From positions 1 through 64,000 of the forward strand of contig NZ_JPOK01000006.1 of the NCBI RefSeq assembly GCF_000733865.1: a stretch of 64,000 nt of DNA. Reading direction: 5' to 3'. Shown one piece after another: positions 1-13,100 of the stretch. Numbering within the stretch: the stretch's first letter is position 1; each line of letters opens with the position of its first letter. Source of the DNA: Mycoplasma buteonis (lineage in GTDB: Bacteria; Bacillota_I; Bacilli_A; Mycoplasmatales; Metamycoplasmataceae). Both the position numbers and the translations under genes were made by a program. The notes beneath the pieces are model-generated. The model did no database searches, had not been told where the DNA came from, and was given only the letters and a program-made list of their open reading frames with translations.

Positions 1-167
1 ATTATAGTGATCAAAAAATTAAAGTGAATAAATCAGAATTATTTACTAAAGAAAAACAAGAAACTGAAGAGACAGTTTTTGTAAAAAATACTAAAAAAAT
101 TGAAGATATTAATTTTGACGAAATCGATAAAAAGTTATCAGAATTTCGTGAAAAATTTAAAAAATAA
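1..167 (+). CDS. C-terminal end of an unknown protein (5' partial)
   Basis: Only the last 54 codons are inside the window, read from position 3 to a TAA at 165-167. The visible tail is hydrophilic and rich in lysine and glutamate (ending EFREKFKK), with no membrane segment and no motif that identifies a family. A strong hairpin terminator follows 13 bases later, which supports this being a real gene end. The product could be any cytosolic protein, and no function is proposed. Confidence 0.6.
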   Translation, partial: YSDQKIKVNKSELFTKEKQETEETVFVKNTKKIEDINFDEIDKKLSEFREKFKK

Positions 168-179
168 TTGCATATTTTT

Positions 180-221
180 AGCACAAATTCTATTCATAAA
201 AATGGAATTTGTGCTTTTTTT
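180..221 (+). terminator. Rho-independent terminator of the first gene
   Basis: An 11-bp perfect stem (AGCACAAATTC at 180-190, complement at 205-215) with a 14-nt loop is followed by a run of T. It ends the partial gene and isolates it from the surface-protein locus. Confidence 0.85.
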
Positions 222-254
222 AACTAAATTTACCTTAAAAAGCAATTTTTTTGA

Positions 255-278
255 ATATATATATATATATATATATAT
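255..278. repeat. (AT)12 dinucleotide microsatellite upstream of a surface-protein promoter
   Basis: Twelve uninterrupted AT units end about where a -35 element would begin for the extended -10 box at 298-307. Length change by slippage here could alter promoter strength of the giant surface protein downstream. Variable promoter repeats controlling surface antigens are known in mycoplasmas. That this tract actually varies is inference. Confidence 0.9.
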
Positions 279-297
279 GAAATAAATAAAAAATATT

Positions 298-307
298 GTG
301 CTAAAAT
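298..307 (+). promoter_or_regulatory. Extended -10 promoter of the first FIVAR/GA surface protein
   Basis: GTGCTAAAAT contains the extended -10 pattern TGnTAAAAT. The same ten bases occur at 7026-7035 and 13490-13499, each time upstream of the next surface gene. Transcription from here would give a leader of about 125 nt before the ATG at 437. No clear -35 is visible. Confidence 0.6.
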
Positions 308-436
308 TCTTGCACTATTAAAAATAGTAGTCAAGATATTAAAAATATAAGTTTAAAACATTTTAGTATCAGAAAAATTAAATATTAAATATAAAAAATT
401 AATCAAGATTGTTTGTTTAATTTACGAAGGGATAAA

Positions 437-3400
437 ATGAAAAATAAAAGGACACTTTTACTAATAAGTGCAACTGCCACGCTCGGCTCTCTAACTTCAT
501 TAGCATTTTCAGCCCAAACCGTTGAAACTAGTGCTAATACTAGGACAGTACCTAGTCCAAGTTCTTCAAGCGAAACAATTAACTGAATTAAGTCTGGACA
601 ATATACTTACTCAGATACAGCTCCTAGTGTTACAACTTACGAACAGCAAAACAGAAACCCTGTTTTACCTAACTTTGATGATAGAGGTGTATTTTTTGAT
701 GACACTATAAATTCACCAGTTTCTTTAGAGATTACTTCAAAAAAAGGAAAAATAGAAAATTCAATTCTTAATAACGATGCTGAAGATTATACAGTCTACG
801 CAAAATTTAATATCGATCCTCCACACGGAACTGAAGTTGATAATTGACAATGAGGATTAGTACTATCTTCAGATTTAGAATATGTTCCTAATAGTAATTG
901 ATCAAAAGGATGAAATAATAAATGGGATAGTAACCCGAAATATTCTAAGCAAATTGCTGAACTTACAAGCCCAAATGTATTGAAAGGTCATTCATATGTT
1001 TTTAACACACAAATAAGACCAGAAAAACAAAATGAATATTTATTCTTTGATCAAAATAATATTCAAAGATTTATTTCTAAAATTGCAGTTTCAAACTCAA
1101 ATAATGGTGGAGATCCAAAAAAATTCTTTGAAGATGAAATTATGGGATTTAGCGATGATCAAAAAAGATATTTTAGAGATAACTTTAGCGGTCTAGGTAG
1201 AGTTATTGCTTTTCAAAATAATAGAAGAGGATCGAACTTCAACGGAAACAATAGACCTGTAACGGATTTAGTTATAAATGTTAGAAAAAAAATCGAAAAA
1301 ACTACAACTGCAGGACTACTTAATGAAAAAGGTAACTTAAAACCTACTAATAAATCACCTAGATCTTTCATAGGAGTTTATTGATCTAATATTAACGTGG
1401 ATAATTCAGGTAGAGTAACGCCTGGGTTCCACAAAAGAATGGCAGTTCAATGATATGACAGAAGTAAATATCGTCAAGCTCAATTGAAAAATACCGTAAT
1501 TGCAAAAGAAGTAAAAGGTGGACAAATACCTTCAGAACTAGGAACACCTAAATTTGAGTATAAGTTTTATTATGGTGATTTACAAAATCCTATCGGCAGC
1601 ATGCAATTTACCGATCAATCTTATTTAAACTCTAACACTAAAACTGCTAATTTTTCTTTTGACGGAGAAAAATATGCTTTATTTAATCCTTCAGATTCAA
1701 ATATTAAAAATGAGTTTAGATATTATGATAAAGAAAAAGCTGACAACTTTTATTTAGAGATTGTTCCTAGTTTAGATGAAACAACTGGAAAATACTCAAA
1801 TAATTTTAATTTTTGATTTAGTAATGACTGATACAGAGAAAAAAATAGAATAATTTCACAAGTATCAAATACTCCTGGATGAAATAAAGGCAGAAGAGAT
1901 TCAGCAGTTAGTGCAATGAGAAATAGCGGAGAATTAAAATTCGGTTCAAAAACAGAAACTCCAGAACAATTAAGACAAAAATCTACAATTTCAAACTACT
2001 TACTACAATCTGAATATACAGGAAAAATTTTTAATGATATTTTGCAAAAGTTTGACAAAGACTCTGGTGATAATCAAGCAATAAAAAATCAAATAAAATA
2101 TGTCAATGCTTCAGATGAAAAAAAGAGAGCATTAGATAATTTATTAGGCGGATTAAGATCATATTATTTAGATAACGGAACTAGACTCGCTGTTTCTGGT
2201 ATAGCTCAATTAAATGGTCAACAAATGAAAAAGCAGTTTGATGACGCTGTTAGAGCTATAAATCAGTTAGATGGTGTAGAAAGATTAGAAGAACAAAGAA
2301 GAAAGACACAAGCTATTTTTGACACTGCTCATTGAATTTCTGATAATGAACTCAAACCTAAATTACAACAAGAAATTAAAAGTGCAACCAGAATAAAACA
2401 ACTAGAAGACTTAATCCCTAAAATTACCAAATTAGATGGTTATGGAAGAAATTTATATTTTGATATCCAAGACGCTGCAACAGTTAAAGAAACAGATAAT
2501 TATAAACATTCTGACCAAAACTTAAAAACTGCTTTTGATAATGCTTTAAATAAACTAAAAGAATATACCGGAACAGATAACAAAATTAAAAAAGAAGATA
2601 CTGCTAATTTAGATAATGCTTTAACTGAATTTGATCTTGCTAAAAAAGCTCTTAATGGAAATTCTAAATTACCAGAAGCAAAAAGACAACTTAAAGATGA
2701 AATTAATAGAATGCAGCATCTTACTCAAAATCAAAAGCAAAAATTATCACAAATGGTTGATGATGCAAGAACTTTTGATAAATTAGAAGAAATTAAAAAT
2801 ATTGCAAATACATTAAATACTAATATGGGTGTATTAAAAGATGCAGTTCAACAAGCTAAAACTGCAAAAGCAACTCAAAATTACGAAGATGCATCTAATA
2901 AAACAGATTTTGATAAAAAATTAGCAGCAGCAGAGCAAGCTTTAGCAAATTCAAACAATAATACAATTAATCCAAGCGAAATATCTACACTTAAAACTAA
3001 CTTAGAAAATGCAAAAAATGCATTAGACGGAACTACTCGTTTAAATCAAGCTAAAAATAGTGCAAAAAGTACTATTAATGCTTTAAATAATTTAAATAAC
3101 AAGCAAAAGCACAATTTAATTTCAGAAGTTGATAGTGCAAGAAATATCACAAGTGTAAATGAAATTACTAATAAAGCAAGAACTTTAGATAATTCAATGA
3201 AATCTATAAAAGAAAAATTAGAAGGATTAAAATCTGGTTTAGAGACTAATACAAATTACACACAATCCGATCCAGCTAAAAAAAATGCTTTTGATCAAAA
3301 AGTAACAGAAGTTGAAAATCTTATCAAGAGCACTGGTGAAAACAAAGATAATGCAGGTGTAATGCAATTACAAACTGAATTACTTAATGCTTACGGAGCT

Positions 3401-6400
3401 CTTAATGGAAATACACAGCTTGCTAAAAGCAAGGAAGACGCATTAAGAAAATTAGCTAGTCTAACCAATATTAATGACGCTCAACGTCAAAATATTAGAA
3501 ATAATATTAACATGGTTAAAACTGAAAGTGAAGTTACTAACAAAATTAACGAAGGTACTAAGCTTGATACAAAAATGGGCGAATTAAAGGCTCTTGTTGA
3601 TAAAGCTAATAAAGCTAAAGAAACAAGCAATTACAAACAAGCTACAAACAAAAATGCTTTTGATACTGCATTGCAAACAGCTACTAATACGATTGCAAAA
3701 CAAACAGGTTCTAATTTAAATCAATCTCAAGTTCAACAAGCTATTGATAACTTAAATAATGAATTAAAAGCTTTAGACGGAGATTCAAGAATAGAAAATA
3801 AAAGACAAGAGTTAAATCAAGATTTAGCAACTAAAAAATACTTAAATAATGCTCAAATTAATGATTTTAAATCAAAAATTACACAAGCTACAACAATTGA
3901 GCAACTAACAAGTTTAAAAACTCAGTATACCGATCTTGACAACAAGATGAAAGATCTAAGTAATTTAAAAGAGTTATATAAAAATGTTACTAATACTGTC
4001 AAATATACAAATTCAGAAACTTCATTAAAAACGGCTTTCGATACCAAAAAGAAAGAAACAGAAAACGCAACAAATAAAACGCAAGGAACAAATTTAGATA
4101 TTAATGCGGTTCAAAATTTAATTAACTCTACAAAGCAAGCTTATGAAAACCTTAATGGTGATGCATCGTTAAAAGCAGCAAAAAAAGAAGCTAAAAGTAC
4201 AATTGATGGTTTAAATAACTTAACTCAAAATCAAAAAACAGCTTTAAAAAATGCTATTGATTCTGATGATGTTCAAACTAATCAGGCTGTTAAAAAGTTA
4301 GTTGATAAAGCTAAAATCTTAAATGAGAAAATGAATGAGCTTAAAAATACCATTACTAGAGCTAATAATACAACTAAAGAATTGCAAAAATATATTGATG
4401 CACAGCAAGATAAAAAAGATGCTTTTGATGAAGCGGTTTCTACTGCTGAAACATTCGCAAATCTTACTAGTGGAACAAACTTAACTGAGCTAGAAAAAGT
4501 AAAAGAACAAATTGAAGCAATTAAAACTGCTGAAGAAAAACTGGATGGAGAAGCTCAGCTAGCTCTTGCTAAGAAAAATGCAATTGACAATCTTGACGCA
4601 AACTACCCTCATTTAAATAAAGCACAGAAGAATAATTTAAAAGATAAAATCAATTCTGCCAAAAGTAAAAGTGAATTACAAACTCTTTTAGATAATGCTA
4701 AAAAGATTGATAATGCTATGAAAACTTTAACCGAAAAAGTAAAAAGTATTCAAGACAAAAATGTTAAAGCAATGCAAAAGTATACAAATGCATCTCAAGA
4801 GAAAAAAGAAGCTTTTGATAATGCATTATCTGAAGCTACAGCTTTAACTAATACTACTTCTGATAATAATCAAAATGCTTCCTTAGCAGAAGTTCTAGCT
4901 TTAACTGGAAAACTTTCTAACACACTAAGTGAACTTGATGGTGACCGTGCACTTATCGAAGCTAGAGAAAACGCTTTAAGAGAACTAGAAAAATTACAGA
5001 ATATTAATGAGGCACAAAAAACAGCTTTAAAAAATGCAATTAACGAAGCTGTTACAATTCCAAACATTCAGTCAGAATTACAAAAAGCAAAAGACCTTGA
5101 TGCTAAAATGTTAGTTTTAGCTAATGCTATTAGACAAGCAAATAGAATTAAGCAAACTGCTAATTATACAGAAGCTTCTGAACCAAAAATTCAAGAATTT
5201 GATAGAGCATTTAACTCAGGTGACAACAAAGCAGCTGGTGAAAATAAATCAATTGCACAAATTGATCAAATTTTAAGAGATTTAGCCAATGCAATTAGTA
5301 ACTTAGACGGTGATGCTTTACTTGCAGCTGAAAAAACAAAAGCTAAAAATGCTATTGATCAGCTTCAAAATCTTACTAATGCTCAAAAGCAAGCTTTAAA
5401 AAATAAAATTGATGCTCCAGAAACAAACACAAAAGCAAAAGTATCTAACATTCTTGAACAAGCTAAAAGCTTAAATGAAATAATGAAACAATTTTCTGAT
5501 GCAATTAAGCAAGTAGATCAAAACAAGATAAAAGAAAGCACGAATTACAAAGATGCTGATGCTGATAAAAAAGCTGCTTATGACTTAGCTTACTCTCAAA
5601 GTGTTGAAACATTAAAATCTACTGATAATATTAATCCAGCAGAAATTAAAAATGTTTTAGATGAATTTAATAATAAAACTCAAGCTCTTAATGGTGATGA
5701 AAAATTTGAAAGTTTAAAAAGACAATTAGAAAATGAGCTAGCAAATGACCAAAGTTACAAAAATTCTCAGTTATATAACTTAGCCAAGACTGAGTTACAA
5801 GAAGCTTACAAACAAGCAATTAATAACGCTAATCAGGTAAAAAATCAAAATAACTTTAATCACTCGCAAGTTACATACCAAGAATTAAAGAATCTTTATG
5901 ACAATATCATTAAGGCTAAAGAAGCTATTTTAAATGATGCTTTAGATGCTGAAGGTGAAATTAGAAGACTACCTAATCTTTCAGAATCTGAAAAACAATC
6001 ATTAATTAATCAGCTTCATGCTCATCCAGAACAAAAAAATGAAATTGTTCAAATTGCAAGAAAAACTAATGATGACAAGCAAGTTCAAATTGATAAAATT
6101 CAAGACTTAACTAATTTATCAGAGCAAGATAAAAATAATTTTATTAATCAATTAATAAATACAAACGCTAAAGATCAAGTAGCAATTGATCACATTTTAA
6201 ATAGTGCAATAGCTGCTGATAATTTAACTAAAGAAATTAATGATTTACTTAACAGCTTAGCTGATAACTTTGATAAAAATAAAGCAAATCAAACAAGAGA
6301 TAAAATAAACGAATTAAATAACCTTACAGGTAATGTTTCCGATCAAAATGCTTTATTAAATAAGTTAATAGAAGTTGACAACATTAAAGAGTTAATTGAT

Positions 6401-6946
6401 ACTTTTAATAATACAAACTTTGATGACACTAATATTAATGAACTTTTAGAAAAACTTAATAATTTAGTGATTGATAATTTAGAGACAAGCATTCCAGCTT
6501 TATCTAGTGCTACCCAAAAGGTTAACGAAAAAGCAAGAGTAAACCTTGAAATATCAAAAGCTGTTGCTGATTTATTTAAGGCATTGCAGTCAAATGACAA
6601 CAATCTTCTAAAAGAAGCTAACAGAAAACTTAATCAATTAAATATTACAAACAACAATAAATTTGTTAGTGATTTAAATCCAGAGCAAGAACAATTACTT
6701 GATATTTTCAAAAAAGATATCCTAGATGTTACGCAAGAAGATATTGAGAAACTTGCAGCTGTTGATACAGAAGATATTTCTAATGTATTGAAAACTCTTT
6801 ATAAAAATAAACTTGACAACCTTAAAGACGCATTTGAAAAAGTTCATAAAAAAGATTCATTACAATGACCGTGATGAGCTGGTTTAGCAGCTACCATTGC
6901 AGCTTTAATCGCCACAATTGCAGGTCTATTTAAAACCAAAAAGTAG
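437..6946 (+). CDS. Giant cell-surface protein with FIVAR/GA-type helical repeats (Ebh-like), 2169 aa
   Basis: One open frame under code 4, starting at an ATG behind GAAGGG. The first ~30 residues form a cleavable signal peptide (basic MKNKR, hydrophobic core) without a lipobox cysteine. Residues ~35-600 form a Trp/Asn-rich N-terminal domain I do not recognise. From ~612 to ~1750 ten copies of an L(D/N)G-x-x-x-L motif recur every ~125 residues. Each unit contains an 'AK..A...I..L..L...QK..L...I' helix pair and an 'NY..A....FD.A' segment, as in FIVAR (PF07554) and GA-type modules of staphylococcal Ebh. A helical C-terminal region shared with the next gene ends in QWPWWAGL, a ~20-residue hydrophobic span and KTKK, so the protein should be anchored by its C-terminus. 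No cysteine is present. Binding of albumin or matrix is suggested by the family but not proven. Confidence 0.85.
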
Positions 6947-6995
6947 CTTTTAAGTAATAAAAAGCATTAAAAAATCACTTTTTAGAAAAAATAAA

Positions 6996-7016
6996 TATGG
7001 AAAATATTCCATTTTT
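6996..7016 (+). terminator. Weak terminator after the first surface protein
   Basis: A short hairpin (ATGGAA / TTCCAT, loop AATA) is followed by five T. It is the only terminator-like structure between the two giant genes. It is AT-rich and probably leaky. Confidence 0.4.
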
Positions 7017-7025
7017 AGAATTATC

Positions 7026-7035
7026 GTGCTAAAAT
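7026..7035 (+). promoter_or_regulatory. Extended -10 promoter of the second surface protein
   Basis: GTGCTAAAAT is identical to the boxes at 298 and 13490. It lies about 160 nt before the ATG at 7193, so the mRNA would have a long leader. That leader contains a good Shine-Dalgarno sequence and a two-codon reading frame at 7061. Confidence 0.6.
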
Positions 7036-7050
7036 GAATAAAATAAAATT

Positions 7051-7069
7051 AAGGAGGAATATGAAGTAA
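7051..7069 (+). promoter_or_regulatory. Shine-Dalgarno followed by a two-codon mini-ORF (Met-Lys-stop) in the leader
   Basis: AAGGAGG at 7051-7057 is the strongest ribosome-binding site in the locus. It serves ATG AAG TAA at 7061-7069, not the real start at 7193. The arrangement matches the 5' end of the phospholipase gene (promoter, 15 bases, AAGGAGAG, ATG AAA). It may be the relic of an ancestral start or a functional ribosome-occupancy leader. Confidence 0.5.
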
Positions 7070-7192
7070 GATGTAATTTAAAATTGTTAATCAGAATTAA
7101 CGATAATTTTGATTTAACCAAAATAAACAAAGTTTAAACAGCAATTTAAATATAGGTTTAAAGGATTATTTATAAATAAAAAAGGATAATGT

Positions 7193-10100
7193 ATGAAGAA
7201 GAAAATTTTGCTTAGCTTTCCTCTAGCGGTGCTAAGTACAACATCTATTATTGCTTTATCAACTTCAATTGATAACAGTCAAAATCAAGGTACTCCAAGT
7301 GTAGAACAGCAAAAACAATACATTCAGAGTCTTGCTTTTGATTATGGTAAAGGTGGTTTAAATAGCTATGCAATTAAATACCTGAATGATAAAATTGATA
7401 AACATGATAACTGAGAAGAAGTTAAGGCACTTGCTGATAAGTGAAACGCTTTATTAACGAAGTGATACGGTGCTTTTTGATCGTTTACATTTGGAGATCC
7501 TAACTGAAGAATTTATTTTAAAGCACATAGCATTCCTGGTTATAGAAACAACGACATAACTTATAGTGAAGGTAAATGAGGAAAATTATCAACAGATTAT
7601 AATAATAAAGATAGATTAGTAAACTTAATGCAACATTACTTATCATTCTTTTATAGTGATGAAAAAGCAACTAATAATAATATTGGTGAAGATTGAACTG
7701 ATAATAACTTTAAGCAAAAATACGATCAACTTATCAAAGATTTTAATCCAAGTACTAATAAAAATACTTTTACTGAGTGAAGAGGCGGAAAATCATACAA
7801 TTCTACTTTAGTTCAACCATTAAGAAAACTAAATACTCACTTAGACACCATTTCAACAGAAGTTGACGCAACATATAATACTCATGTTGGGCCTCTAGCT
7901 CAATTGGCACTATATATAATTGGATTACAAGGAAATGTTAATGGTGCAGATTTAGTTCAATCAGTTGGATCTGAAAATATCCAAAAAATCAATAAAGCTG
8001 TTCCGATGTACAAAGATGCTTTAAAGCTTTTACTTGAAAAAACAAAAAGTTTAAAAGAAGAAGAATACAAAAAATCAGATTTTTATCTTAATTTAAAAAC
8101 AGAGGAAAATAAAAATAAATTAAAATCTCCTATTTCTTATTTTACAAATGTTATTAATATAACTAAAAATCCTAACGCTACTCTTTCTACATTAGAAACC
8201 GTTAATGGTTTGGGTAAATTTACAAACTTTATTGATGTACTTTTTGGAACACCTACTTCAACAGTAAGTAAACCATTAGGATACAAAATTACTGAAGCAA
8301 AAACATCAGTACAAGAATTAATTAAAGTTGCTGATAAGAATCTTCAAGATGCAAAAAATGATTTTATCAACACTTTTTTAGAAAGTAAAAAAGATTTATT
8401 ATCCAATGACCTATATAACAATATAAAAAATACAGTAAATGGTAAAACTAATATTACATTAGTTAGCGAATATCAAACCACTGTAAATGAAACAATAGAA
8501 AAGCTTAAAACTTTTGCAGAAAAAGTTAAAACTTGAAATGGCAAAAAATCAGAAGATAAGTATACAAAAGCAACTACTGAAACAAAACAAGCTTTTGATA
8601 ACTCATTTACAAATGATTTTTTAGATGACAATAATAAATTCAAAAGTTTAGACTATACAGACGAAAAAGGTCAACAAGTTCTTACAAATATCGAAACTGC
8701 TTGAAATAATCTAACCGAAGATCTTACATTAAAAAATAAAAAAGATGAAGTTTTAAGCAGCATCGATCAAATGGAAAATTTAAATAACGCTCAAAAGACT
8801 GCACTTAAGCAAAAAGTACAAGAAGCTGATTCGGTTGAAGCTGTAAGTAAAATCAAAACACAGGCAACAACATTAAATAATTCTATGGGCATGCTTAAGG
8901 AAAAATTTGAGGAATTAAAAAAGAAAAAAACAGAAACTAAATATGTTGATGCTTCAAATAAAGAAGAATTTGACAGCAAAATCACAGAAGCTGAAAACTT
9001 ATTAAATATCGAAACTGGTTCAAACTCAAATAATGAATCAGTTACTCAATTAATTTCAGAGTTATCTCAAAAATGAGATGCTTTAGATGGAGAAGCACAG
9101 CTTCAAAAAGCTAAAGATGAAGCTCTCAAGAAATTAGAACCTCATGATAGTGAGGAAGCAGAATTTAAATATTTAACTGATGTTCAAAAAGAAAATCTGA
9201 AAAAAGCGATTAACTCTGCAGCCTCTAAAGCTGACTTAGCACAAATTATGAAAATTGCAGCTGAGTTAAATGAACAAATGAAATTACTGACAGATGTTCG
9301 TACAGATACAAAAAATATAATTCAAACATCAAACTATAAAGATGCTGAAGAAGAAAAACAAAACGATTATAAAGCAGCTGTTACAAGTGCGCTTGAAGCT
9401 AATAAAGCTAGTTCAAATCCTAGCTTACAAGAAGTTAAAGAAATATTAAAAACTTACAATGAAGCTAAAGCAGCACTTAATGGTGATAGCAAACTTGCAC
9501 AAGCTAAGAAAGAAGCACAAGCAGCAATCGAAGAACTAACAAACCTCAATGAAGCTCAAAAAAGTGACTTAAAAGCTAAAATTAATAGTTCTACTTCAAT
9601 TGCTGATGTTGAAGCTCAAAAGACAAATGCAAATACGCTAGATCAAAAAATGAATGACTTAAAAGCTGCGATTAATGATGCTAAGTCATATAAAACAAAT
9701 CAAGATTATTTAGATTCAACACAAGAAACAAAATCTGCTTTTGACAGCACAATTACCGATGCTGATGCAAAAGTAAGTAATCAAAATATTACAACACAAG
9801 AAATTGAAAACTTAATTTTAGAATTAAACAATAAAAAGAATGATTTAAACGGTATAGAAGAATTAGTGAAAGCTAAAGAACAAGCAAGTAATGCGGTTGA
9901 CGCATTTGAAAACTTGACCGAAAATCAAAAAAATAAACTAAAACAATTAATTAACGATAAAACAAACAAAACCGAAGTTGCTCAAGCTTTAGAAAAAGCT
10001 ACAAAGCTTAATGAAGCAATGCAAACTTTAAAAGATGCTAAAAATAAAGCCGAGCAAGAAAAGAATACTCCAAATTACACGCAAGCAAGTCAGGACACGC

Positions 10101-13100
10101 AAAATGATTTAGTAAGTGCTATTGAAACAGCACAAGAATTTTTAAACAATATTGATAGTCAAGATGTTAGTGTCGAAACTATTTTATCTCATGCTAGTGC
10201 TTTAGATGAAGCTAGAGAAAACCTTGACGGAAACAAAAGACTTGCTGATGCAAAAACTAAAGCTATTGATGAAATTAATTCATTACCAAATCTTAATGAC
10301 TCTCAGAAAAAAGATTTAAGAGATAAAGTAGAGCAATCTCAAACTTTAAATCAAGTAGAAGAAGTAAAAACAAGTGGTAATCAATTAAATGATTCAATGG
10401 GTGAATTGCTTAAAGAAATTAATAAAGTTAAACCAGTTAAAGAAAACAGTCAGCCTAAATACTCACAAGCAAGTAATAAAGCTGATTTTGATAAAGTATT
10501 AGCTAATGCCGAAAGTACTAAAAATAAATTAACTGGACATAACTTAGATAAAGCTTCTGTAGATGCTTTAATAAAAGACTTAAAAGCAAAATATGATGCT
10601 CTTGATGGTGATTCACAAGTGCTTGCAGAAAAAAATAAAGCAAAAGCAGAAATTAATAACTTAACTCATCTTAACGATGCTCAAAAGAGAGAGTTAATTA
10701 GTCAAATTGAAGCAGAAGAAGTTGACACAATTCAAAAAGTTCAAACAAAGCTCGAAGAAGCTAAAAAACTCGATGAAGCAATGAACTTATTAAAAATGAG
10801 CATCAAAAAAATTGATGATACAAATTATTTAACTAAAGATACAGAAACATATCAAAATTGAATTGATGCTTCAAATTCAATTAAAGAAAACTTTGATACC
10901 AAGAAAAATCAAGCTGATACTTTAGTTAATCAAACCTTAGGAGAATCGCAGCTAAATTTAGAAACAATTAAAAATTTAGCTAGCTCATTAACTGAAGCTT
11001 ACGATGCTCTTGATGGTAAAAAGGAATTAGAAAAAGCTAAAACCTTTGCAAAAGAATCGATTGCTAATAGATTAGAACATTTAAATAATGCACAAAAAGA
11101 AGCTTTAGCTAAAAATATCGATTCACAAAAATTTAAAAATGACGTTGCTGATCTTTGAACATCAGCAAGCAAGTTAAATGATACAATGGGTGGATTAAAA
11201 GTCCTTAAAAATAAATTAGAAGATACTAATAAAGTTTTAGAGTCATCAAAATATTTAAATGCAGATGACCAACTAAAAAACACATTTAAAACTACACTTG
11301 ATAAAGTAAATAGTTTACTAAATGCTCAAACAGGTGAAAATCAAAATCAAGCTCAAGTAAATAACTTACAAACAGAATTACAAGAAGCTTATAACGCACT
11401 TAACGGTGATACCAAATTAGCAAAAAGTAAAGAACGTGCGTTAAATGATTTAGAAAACTTAACGCATTTAAATAATGCTCAAAAAGAAGCTGCTAAAACA
11501 GCAATTAATAATGCTAAACTCGATGAACAAGTAGCATCACAGTTAGAAAAAGCAACAGATTTAAATGAAAAAATGAATCAATTAAGTACTTTGGTTGACA
11601 CAGCAAATCAAACCAAAAGCACTCCAAAATATACTGAAGCATCAAATAAGCAAAACTTCGATTTAGCTCTTGCTGATGCAAAAGAAATTCTTAATATAGA
11701 AACAGGTGGAAACTTAGATAGTAATAAAGTTGATGAAGAAATTACAAAATTACAAAAAACACTAGCTGCTCTCGATGGTGAAGCTCAATTAGAGGCTGCA
11801 AAAGAATTGGCTAATAGCGACTTAGCTAAACTTACACATTTAACCCAAGCTCAAAAAGATACAATTTTAGAGCAAATTCAAGCAGCTACTACTAAATCTG
11901 ATTTAGAAGCATTAGTAAATAATGCTAAAAAATTAGATAAAGCGATGGAAAAATTAGAAGAAACTAAGACTGACTTAGAATCTACTAAAGAAACAGAAAA
12001 TTATAAAGATGCAACAATAAATCCAAATCAAAGTCAATTTGATAATGTTTTAGAGCAAGTGGTATCTGCACTTACTCCTGAAGGTAATTTATCACTTGAA
12101 CAAGCTAATCAGTTACTCAAAAATTCAAAAGAAAAAGAGCAAGCTCTCGATGGTGATGCAAGATTTAATGATTTAAAAGGGTTGCTGGAAGCTGAATTAC
12201 AAAATCAAGATGATTATCGCGAATCTAAATTATTTGGTTCTGCTAGTCAAGACTTAAAAGATTTTTATAACCAAGCAATTGCGACTGCTACAGAAGTTAA
12301 AGAAAATACAGGTTTTGAACGTGGAAACATCACATATGCACAGCTAGATAATCTTTATAATGAAATTCTAAAAGCTAAAAGTAAAATGACAGCAGATGTA
12401 CAAGATGCTGAAAATTTAATTAATAAATTGCCTAATTTATCTCAAAGTGAAAAAAGAAATTTAATTAATCAGTTACACATTAATACAGATCAAAAAGATA
12501 AAATTGTTCAAACTGCAGTTAATGATAACGATAAAAAACAAACAGAAATTGATAAAATTCAGAATCTCAGTTATTTATCAAGAGAAGATAAAACTAAATT
12601 TATTAATGAAATTAAGCAAACTAATGCACACAGCGATCAAGAAATTCAAGATATTGTTGATAAATCAATCGCTGCAAACGATTTAGCAAAAATAGTTAAT
12701 GACACTTTAAATGAGTTATCAAATAACTTTGATGAAACTAAAGTTAGTGATTTAAGAAATAAAATTGATAAATTAAATAAACTCACAAACAATACTTTAA
12801 ACCAAACAAATTTATTAAATAAATTAATAAATACCAATAATATTCAGCAAGCTATTAGAGAATTTGATAGTGCGAATATTAGTAATACCAATATTGATAA
12901 ATTACTCGAAAACTTAAACAATGCTGTAACACCAAAAGTGGAAACTAGTGTTTCTTTTTTACAAGCAGCCACTCTTAAAGCTAATGACGAAAATAAAGCT
13001 ACTCGTCAACTTGCTGATGCTACAGCTTATTTATTTAAAGCACTGCAAACAAACGATACTAATTTACTTAAACTTGCTAACGAAAAATTAAATGAGTTAA

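Noticed and set aside
4870-5067. Minus-strand hydrophobic ORF inside the first surface gene
   Set aside because: It is a shadow of the Lys/Leu/Ala-rich repeat codons; similar shadows recur in each unit.
2267-12200. Tandem DNA repeats in the two giant genes
   Set aside because: The repetition is at protein level. Units are diverged in DNA and I see no identical long blocks, so they are not listed as a DNA repeat array.
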